Source: Theristus sp. LFF4_11 (lineage: Eukaryota; Nematoda; Chromadorea; Monhysterida; Xyalidae). Taken from it: 64,000 nucleotides of DNA. The DNA lies in NCBI GenBank assembly GCA_030248135.1, contig JASANC010000266.1, positions 1 to 64,000 on the forward strand. The letters are read 5' to 3'. Below the pieces are notes generated by a model, which had not been told where the DNA came from, ran no database searches, and saw only the letters and a list, made by a program, of their open reading frames with translations. This document shows positions 50,201 to 59,200 of the stretch, piece after piece; position 1 is the first letter of the stretch, and each line of letters begins with the position of its first letter. Position numbers and translations under genes: made by a program.

Positions 50201-53200
50201 GAATAGAAGAAACAAAAAAGTGACGTTTATAATTTCGTTTTGCAGTCATTGCTTCTTTTTACCCGTTTACCCCAACATGACCCAAACATTTTGCAAAGTG
50301 AAAATGAATGGTAAATACCATTTCGACCCAATTAAAAAACTAACTTTTTTCAAAGACGGTTTTGTTACATCTTTCGCAGTCGCTCGTCAAGTTTTGAGCA
50401 GCAACAATTGCCAGTTGCCCATCGAGCGTTACGGTGAAATTATCGCTCATAACCGTGGAGTATCAATTTGAAAATGAAACATGGAGTATCAATTTCAATG
50501 AAATTTACTTGTTTTGAATCCAAAGTCCAAAGTGTCGATGTGCGTTTTGTAACCCAATTTTTAATTAAAAACAAAAAAGTTCAAACTTTTTTCAAAGACG
50601 GTTTTGTTACATCTTTTCCTCCCAGTCGATCATCAAGTTTTGATCAGCCACGCTTCCATTTGCCTATGCTGCGCTGAACTGTCTCTGTTGACCAAAGAGT
50701 ATCATGATGACTTCAGCTATGAAGAGCGACGTTTTGAGAAAACAATCTCAACTGGCATTAAAAAAATAAAAATAGGTTAAGGAAATTGAGATGGAGTTTT
50801 CTTAAATAGCAAAAATGAGCGCCAATTCAAATTTCATGAAAATGTGAACAGACTTACTTAATCAGCTCACACAGTAACTATCTTAGTATTATAGATGACA
50901 GGGACAGACAAATTGCATTTTTAGTATAATAGATAGATGCCAAGCGACTGAACTGACTGTCGGTCAGTTGACTCCACCCGGCTCTCAATTTCTCGCGTAT
51001 CCGTGATGACACACGGCAGCACCCGTGTTACCGGTGTTGGTATAGCGCGAAGCGATTCTGCGAAACCAACGGGGGTCTTGTATAAATTTAGGGTCGCCAG
51101 TGGAAAGCGCCACTTTGCATTGTCAACTCACGCTGGTTGACATTTGATCATTTGACCACTACAAACGGACCGATTACAGACCGGCCAACACAACAACAAC
51201 AACAACTGCAACAACAACCACCGTACCCGTGGTCTCAGCGCGACAACGACGACCAGCGGATACTGTGGCTGGGCGACCGACTGACGCACATCGACCGTCA
51301 GCTGCAGCGTATTGAGGACACGGTCGTGATGCAACCGAGGCACACTGGTCGGTTGGGTGGGTGGGTTGGTTGGTGGGTGGGTGATTGGTTGGTTGGTTGG
51401 TGGGTGATTGGTGGCTGGACGGGTGAAGTTGGCGGATTGGTTGGTTGGTTGGATTGGTTGGTTGGTGGGTAATTGGTGGCTGGACGGGTGAAGTTGGCGG
51501 ATTGGTTGGTTGGTTGGATTGTTTGGTTGGTGGGTGATTGGTGGCTGGACGGGTGAAGTTGGCGGATTGGTTGGTTGGTTGGTTGGATTGGTTGGTTGGT
51601 GGGTGATTGGTGGCTGCACGGGTGAAGTTGGCGAGTGCGCTGATTGGCTGCTGTTGAGCGATGTTTATTTTCGGTGACATGGATCCGCGCTGATTGGCTA
51701 CGTTAGAGCGGCGTTGTTTTTGGTGATATGGATGCGCTTCAACTTTCAAAAAGTTCCAGGGCTGCATCTGCACGACACGGCGCGTGTGCTGGCCGACTCG
51801 CCGACCTCAGCGGTGCCGCCGATCTCCTCGCAGACGTACCCGAAATACCCGCAACACCAGCGGTACTCGGTCGACGGCAAACTGGTCACCGTCAAAGGTG
51901 CACTTGCGATGTTGTGATTGTGCAGGTTGATCGCTGTGGAAAATGTGGCCCATGTTGGGTTTGGAGAAAATGTGCAAACCGACGTTTGTGTGATTTCTTT
52001 GACCGCATGGATCGTCGTCGATGTTCAGAAAAGCTGTTTTCAGCTTTTCTCAGTTTTTCTCTTTTATGCGACAGTTTGAAAAGTGTCTCTTGGTCGTGTC
52101 TCAGGGTGACTCGGGTCAATTCAGTAATTTTGAATTGCCGCGCGTCACGCATGAAACCGATTTTCTATCTATGTGGGCGCATTCAGTCGCAGAACGGAAA
52201 TGAGAAAAGGTGATCAACAAGCTCACGAGCAAGCAAACAAAAAAAAAGAAACGAAACGTGATTTGGTTCGCAGCAGGCCCGTCGGATGGCGCTCGTCGCA
52301 TTCTGTCGAACGAGTCTGATTTCAACGGCGTCTCCGTGGAGGCGACTGCGGCGCCACAGCAACAGCCGCTGGCGAACTCGGTCGTTCACCGCACGACCGC
52401 CGACGCGCCGCGAACGCTGCAGCAGCAGCAAACGTCGACGCCCGGTCTGTGCATGATGACGATGGTGTTTTTTGTTTGAATTTGTCGATTTTCGCTTTAT
52501 TTTGTTGAATTAAATTTATTGAGCACCTGAGCGAGCGTATGTTTTCCGGTCACATTTTTCGCACGTCACAGAGCGCCAAATCGAATGAAAGGGCTCGGGT
52601 TGGAAAGAGCACATTTTTATGCTAACAGAGGCAATCTGATCCCGACACAATCCTAGAGATTCCGTTTGTTCAAATTTTTCGCGCGGCTCCATTTGCCTGC
52701 AGAAACGAGGGCAAAGTGACATGTGTTTCTCCGGGCGATCTTCAACATTTGGATGCGTTTAGCGTATTATTCCACTGAACGGGGTGTTGTTTGTAAACGG
52801 GATGCCTGTTTTCTGTGCCCGATGCAGCGCCCGGTCGTACGAGCGACGCCGCCAGACCCGGAGCGACGTCGGCAATGACCGTCGTCGGTTCGTCCGGTTC
52901 GATCCCGACCGGCGCAGGCGGCCACTTCTCGCCGATCGTCGACTCGCGCGCACCGGGGGCACCACCGCCATTGATGCCGTCGATCAGCGTGATCGCCGCA
53001 TCGCCTCCGGAGGCGGACACGGCCGGCCTGGATGGTCGGACGACCATTGCCGCCACCGCCGACGATACGCCGTCGCGAATGCGCGACGTCGACACACAGC
53101 GGTTGGTTGGGTTGGTTGGTTGTGGTGAGCGCACTGGGGAATTGGTGACCGAGTGGGCAAACACACGCTAAAACCGGTGCTATTTGCGTTCGGATGTCGG

Positions 53201-56200
53201 TGAAGCCGGTGTGTTTGTTTGTTTGTTTGTCGACATGCATGACGTGGACACGCATTGGCTGTTTGGTGTGGTCACTATTCTTCAGAATTGGCAAATTTGT
53301 TAGGCAAACACACTGGCACGGGGCACGGGTGGACTTCTCGTTGTTGTTGACTCCTGACAAACACACTGGCGCAGGCCACTCCTGCATTGGGATTGGTTAA
53401 GTTTTGCACGTGTGCCTGCGTGTGTTTGCTGCTCTAGGAGCGGGTTTCAGACAAGGAGTTCACCCAGAGAAGACAATTTTTCGCAGCCGTGTGCAATTTT
53501 CGTTTGATATATCTACCTATACTAAAAAGTTCGCACTTCACCCAGCCCAGACCAAACTACAGTAAACGTCACACCATAGTCTGAAATTGTGCATTATTGG
53601 TGGTCAAACTTATGCGAACGCAAGTGTTGTGCAGGCTTCAAAAATCTCAGCACTCACTCTAAAAACGAATTTGATTTGTGGACCCAGTGGCCAGTACAAG
53701 TATCTTGCAACGTGATTTTAAAACCAGACACCTTACGAAAGCGTTTCGTATCGCGTTGATTTTTGAAGTCTCCACAAAAAAATGCGTTGACATACCTTTG
53801 GTCGCTTTTTGTTTGTCACCTTGAATAACTTCACATGTTGTTTGTCTGTTTTTTCACTTCTAAAGTTCAAGCATTTGGGTGAGGTGCGAGCTTCTGAAAG
53901 AAACACCCAGGTGTTCAATTTTTGATCAAATCTTTTCTCTGTGCTTCTGATTTGTTGTGTTGACTTTTTATATGACTTCCATTCTAAGTTCAGAACGGGC
54001 CTCTCCTCGTGACAGGTTGGTTGGTAGGTTGGTGGTTTTGTAACAACAACAATAAAAATAGCGTGCAATCATCCCAAATTCACACGCAATTTTAGGTAAA
54101 TGGGTGCGCATTTTTTTGGAAGCTCCAGCCTCACTCAATGGTCGGCTGGCACGAGCTGATTGGTTATTTGCAAAATCGAGCACGCTGATTGGTCGTACCA
54201 GCGAGCTGCAGCCAATCAGCGCGTTTGATATGAAGCTGAGTTTTCTGATATTGCGTTTTGGATGATTGCACTGAGAACAAAACAGCGCATATCCGAGCCT
54301 GAAGACCGCATACACTTTTCTAACACACTTCAGTCTAACGCACTGGTCGGTTAGACCATGTGTGTGTATGAGATCACGGACTTGGCAACATCACCGAAAA
54401 CACGAGTGAGCGGTCTCCAGGAAAGGACGTTGTTTTTACTGTAGTGGCGTTGTTTCATCAGTTCTGCGACTCACTGCGTCTGCGTGCGCAGACTGTACAG
54501 TAGTTTCGTGCTAGATGCAGCAGTAATTCAAAATTGTCTGCATGTGGCTCTGCACTTTCGGGATTTTGAATTGCCGCGTCAAGCACGAAGAAACATGCAA
54601 GCGCCCAGAGCGCACAAACCGCGCAGAACCCAAATAAATGATAATACAAGTATGTTTGTTTAAACCTGTCACTTTTTTCGCAGAATACAAATATAAATCG
54701 CAAAAAACGGGATCGGGAGTTGCAAGAAAAAAATAATAATCAGCTACGAACTGAGTGCTTTTGAACCTGATACATTCGTTCTTCTCACTATAACTGAAAC
54801 GCAGTTTCGCGAGCTCTGTATTCTGCGATCGCAAAAAGTGACAGCTTCAAACAAACCTACAGTAGCACAGTGTGGTTTCACCAAAACCAACCAACCAACC
54901 AACCAGCGACACGAGCGACGACGACGCCCGTTCTGCGCTGAATCGCTCCGCCCACTACCGAGGCTCGCTCAGCCGCCTCGAGTCCTACCTTTGCACCGTG
55001 CGCAGCTATCGCCACATGCTGCTGTCGAAGTCGTCCGACAGTCGGGCGACGTTGCCGCGCGACTCGATGGCCGACTTTGCTTCGGAGTCGTTCATGGAGG
55101 CGGCCGAGGATGATCTGTCGAATTTGATCGCCGAAAAGGAGCGAATGAGTGCGCTGGTGGCTTGTTTTAGGGGGGGGTTGTTTGGGCTCGAGAGTGGTGG
55201 ATCAACGAGGTCACTTGAAAAAAGGGTACCTCACTGATGAGGTCACTACCAGAAGAGGGGTGCCGCCGTTACCGTACATCCGATGAGGTCACCCACAGCA
55301 CGCCAAGAGCGGTACACCACTGATTACAGTTCCCGGCCCATCCACTCCTCTTCTGCATCTAAACTTGGTCCGAACCACGAACTCCGCTCCGCATAATTAG
55401 GCTAATTCGGGAATTTTGAAAGATTGTGGTTTTGTGAGTGTCGTTGGAGAACTCCATCCACCGGTCTGGTAACGCAAACTGCGGCGGTGGGTCGGCAAAC
55501 TGAGGCTGAGTATATGAGGATCGTTTGAAATTCGGCGCAGTTCTCTTGAGTGTTCACGGGTTCACAGTAGACTCCGCCAATCAGCGTGCCGGTGATTTGA
55601 GTTTCTTCTCCGCAGATGCGCAGGAGAAGGCGGCACCGTTGAAGCAGTCGCTGTCGACGGCGGTGCCGCGCGGCGCCAAGTGGATGCAGCAGGCGTACTT
55701 GGGCGACGGACAGTGCGACGTCATGGACGAGATCGAGTACTCGTTCTGGCATGACTTCATCGACACGTACTTGAAGGTGACGTCTGTGTCCCCGCACCGC
55801 CCTTCAGTTGTCCATGATAGCTGCTGGAAGGCTATCTCATGGCAGCCCCTGTAGTTGACCATGATAGCTGCAAGTCTATCTCGTGTAACCCCCTGTAGTT
55901 GTGCTCGGCACTTGAGAGTCGATGTCGTGACACACCCCCTGTAGTTGTCCATGACAGCTGAGCTGGAACCCTACAATCGTACTCTAAATTAGAGGCAATC
56001 AGCTGATTGGTTGGTGATGCACGTGTTGCATGCATTCTGTGCAGAAATTGCTGTGGGCGGCGTAGTTCGGTTTGCGCACAACGAGCATGCATCACGTGAT
56101 CACCAACCAATCAGCTGATTGCCTCTAATTTAGGAGTTCGACTGCATGTCGTGTCGTGACCGCCCCTGTGCTAATCGATAACAGATGGACGTCTATAGCG

Positions 56201-59200
56201 GCATTCATGAAGCAGTATTTACTGACGCATAGCTGTGTTCACTAAATACTGCTTCATGAATGCCGCTTATGTCGTGGGTCGTGACACGCCCGATCCCGTT
56301 CGCCAATTGCAGCCGATCCACCGTACCCCTCAGGAGGAGGCGCAGGCAGCCGTGGGCCTCCGCGAGCTGCGCAACAAGATCGCGTTCGGCCTGTTGCTCG
56401 TGAACGCGCTGCTCGTCATGATCATCTATCTGTTGCAGATCAACAAAACGCTGCTCTCGTTCGAGTACCTGCCGTATCGTGAGTTTGTTTTTTGTTGCTT
56501 TTTTGGTCAGATGCGTTTTGCTTTATTTCCGTCCACTCTGCGCTGCTGAGTTTCGGAGGACCGGAAGCAACGGTAGTGTGGTGAGTTGATTGTGGTTGTG
56601 TGGCGGTAGAGTGGGGCGGCTGCGGATTGCTCGGCGTTTTATGAGCCGGACGTACTCGATGGTGGCGGTGGTGTTCATTGCGCACTGCGGAGGCGGTCTT
56701 GTGGCGTCGCAACCAATCTGTAGTCTCTCTGCCCGACGAGTTTGATGTTCAAAATGACTTGTTCTCGAATTCGCATTCGCCATGATTCATTCCGTCGACG
56801 TGTGTACGCTTTTGTTTTTTTTTGTATTCCAGAGAACTACACGTGGCTGAAATGGTATCCATCGAAGGGCACCTACGAGCTGACGGATGAGCCGCTCGAA
56901 ATCGAGCCGATCGGGTTTACCGTTATTCTGTTCCTGTCGCTGATACTCATCGTACAGACGGTGCGGTGCTCTGTTTTTTTTCGTCGTTTGTGATTGAGCG
57001 CTGGAAATGGAGAAATGATTTTTCTCTCTCGTTTTTTTTGGAATATCGAAAGTTCGAAAGCCTCCTGTGACACCATTTCAGTAGTAGTCGCTATTCGCTT
57101 CGCAGTGTTAGGAGTAGTCGCTATATTCGCTTCGCAGTGCCGATTCCCCCATGGCCACTGGTGGTGGCGTATAGGTGTTGAGTTTCTGCCACTGCGGAAA
57201 GCGATTTGCGATCACACTAATAATTGCGCCATCAGCCAGGCTGCACGTGAAGTGTGATATTATTTTGCTATCACCTCCAGAAACGCTCAGCCGCGGAGTG
57301 TTGCAGCGTAGTGAACGAACATTTCATGTTATTGCAATTGCGGCAACAATGTTGCGTGCGTGTGTTTCTGTTCTCTTCAGTTCGGCATGTTCCTGCACCG
57401 TTTCGCGACGCTGTCGCACGTGCTCGCCAGCACCGAACTGTCCTGCTTCAAACGGCGCACACCGCGCGCCTACGACGGAGATGAACTGCTCGAGCAGAAC
57501 GCTGTGCAAATCGGTTGGGGTTGGGGTGGTGGTGCTTCTGGGTGGTTGCTTTTTGGTTGTTGTTAGGCGCTCGCGAACCTTCGAACAAACACTCGCTGAG
57601 ATGGGACTGGTTTTGAGGGCGAGGCTAAATAATCCGAGTAAGATTGTGCTTTCTTTGTCTGAAAACCGTCATACACTGTTGTGCGACACAACCACGGCAC
57701 ACGGAAATCAGCGACTTGCATGAATCTACAACCGGGTAGTTGGGTTGAAGGAAGCCAGAAAATAATTTGAAAATTAATGAAAAAAAAATTTTTTAAACGT
57801 GTTTTTCAGCACGAGCACTGCAAAAGCTGCACGTGGACGATCGCGCCGCAGGAGGCCAAGCCGGCGGCAGGCGCAAATCCAAGCGTAAGTACTCAGTATG
57901 GTGGATTTCTTCAAGCTTGTCACACCGAAATGACGTCATGTGTTACGAAAAAAACGTGCGTCATCATGCACAGACAGCAGAATTTTCGTCAGGCTTTGCT
58001 CACCTATTCACACATTAAGGCCGAGCGGTCTATTTCGACCAACTGATGTTGTTATTTCGGCGAGACAGGTTGTCGAAGAAGTAGGCTATAGTAGATTTGT
58101 GTTATACAGTCGAGCACTCTACTAAATGATAGGCAATCATCTGATTGGGTGGTGATCACGTGATTGATGCATGATTTCTGTGCAGAGGACAAACTCCGCC
58201 CCCCCCCCTAGCAATAGCCTTCGCGCATGTCGCAGGCAAGCAGCCGGCGAAACAGAACCGCCGTCGCCGTGTCGTGTTCGATCTCGAGCGAGCGCAACGG
58301 ACGCCGAAACGCAACCGCGGGCTGCACGCGGCGTTTCGCAAGCGATTCTTCACGTACAACCCGCGTAAAACGCAGGGTGAAACGCTCAGAGGTTGGTGGT
58401 GGTACAGTGGCATGTGGCGCTGGTCGGAGAACACAGTGCACTTGGTGATGAACACTGTGATGTTGTGGTCGGCGACACAAACAAACACACCGGCATACAT
58501 GCGATTTGACAATGGCACGGTACATACGATGACGCATAAGCACGCGCCTCCTGTAATATCATTTCATTTTCAGTTCATTTTATTTCGCGAACCGCAGGAT
58601 CTGTGATAAAACTGCAAGAACAGCGTATAAACGGAGACCTTTACAAAATGAAACCGCAAAAAGAAAAAGAGAAAAAATATCGCATATGTGTCTGTGCGTT
58701 TGGTTTGTGATTGAGTGCACCATTATTACTGCGGTGTGTAACAGAGTCCGCTGTATGTATTGGTTGGTCGGTAAGATCTGTCAGTCGACAAGGATCACGT
58801 CTTTCATTACCCGTTGTCTGGCCGTGGGTTCTATTCGAAATAGTGATGGTCGTAATAGTCGGTTAAGGCGGAAACACCATTTAGTTTTTCGTCCGTACGC
58901 ACAAACGTCGTTCTAAATCCCGTGCGCAAACAAATCGTGTCTGTAATGCATTAAGATAGCACACACGACACGATTTCTAAATCGCGTGGCCATTTTTTAC
59001 GTGTCGTGTCCGTGCGTACGCACAAAAAACTAATTGCTAAACGCGCCTTTAGTCAATGTGGATTCCATGACAAGAAAGACAATCAGTTACGCAAGGACAG
59101 TGCGTAGTAGTGGCGCGCGATCGGGGAACTGCTCGATAGCTACGCGTCACTGAACACACTTCATGAACGCTGCCAAAAGTCTCACAGTCTTTGCAGGAGT

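Larger units (their letters stand above)
42868..55776 (+). other. Chitin synthase exons 29-36: cytoplasmic linker with coiled coil
   Basis: Residues about 1337-1788. Contains a cysteine-rich patch (CGCDRLCQCFCC, exon 30), a Gln run, the coiled-coil-like LGDRLTHIDRQLQRIED (exon 31, same place as the insect coiled coil), long Ser/Pro/Ala/Gly-rich stretches (exons 32-34) and the conserved FWHDFIDTYLK (exon 36). It is the main source of the extra length after the N terminus. Confidence 0.85.

Noticed and set aside
44773..50677. Recurring short ORFs in the array (FFKDGFVTSF...QVLISHASICLCC)
   Set aside because: The frame recurs only because the units are copies. Frames break between units, contain no known domain, and two diverged versions lie in one unit. 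Not supported as genes.
51128..51773. Pro/Thr/Asn/Gln-rich reading frames on the minus strand
   Set aside because: They are translations of the GGTTGG minisatellite of intron 31; the real coding sequence is on the plus strand.
52767..53387. 206-codon minus-strand ORF opposite chitin synthase exon 34
   Set aside because: It is the shadow of a GC-rich coding exon; the plus-strand frame joins in phase to exons 33 and 35.
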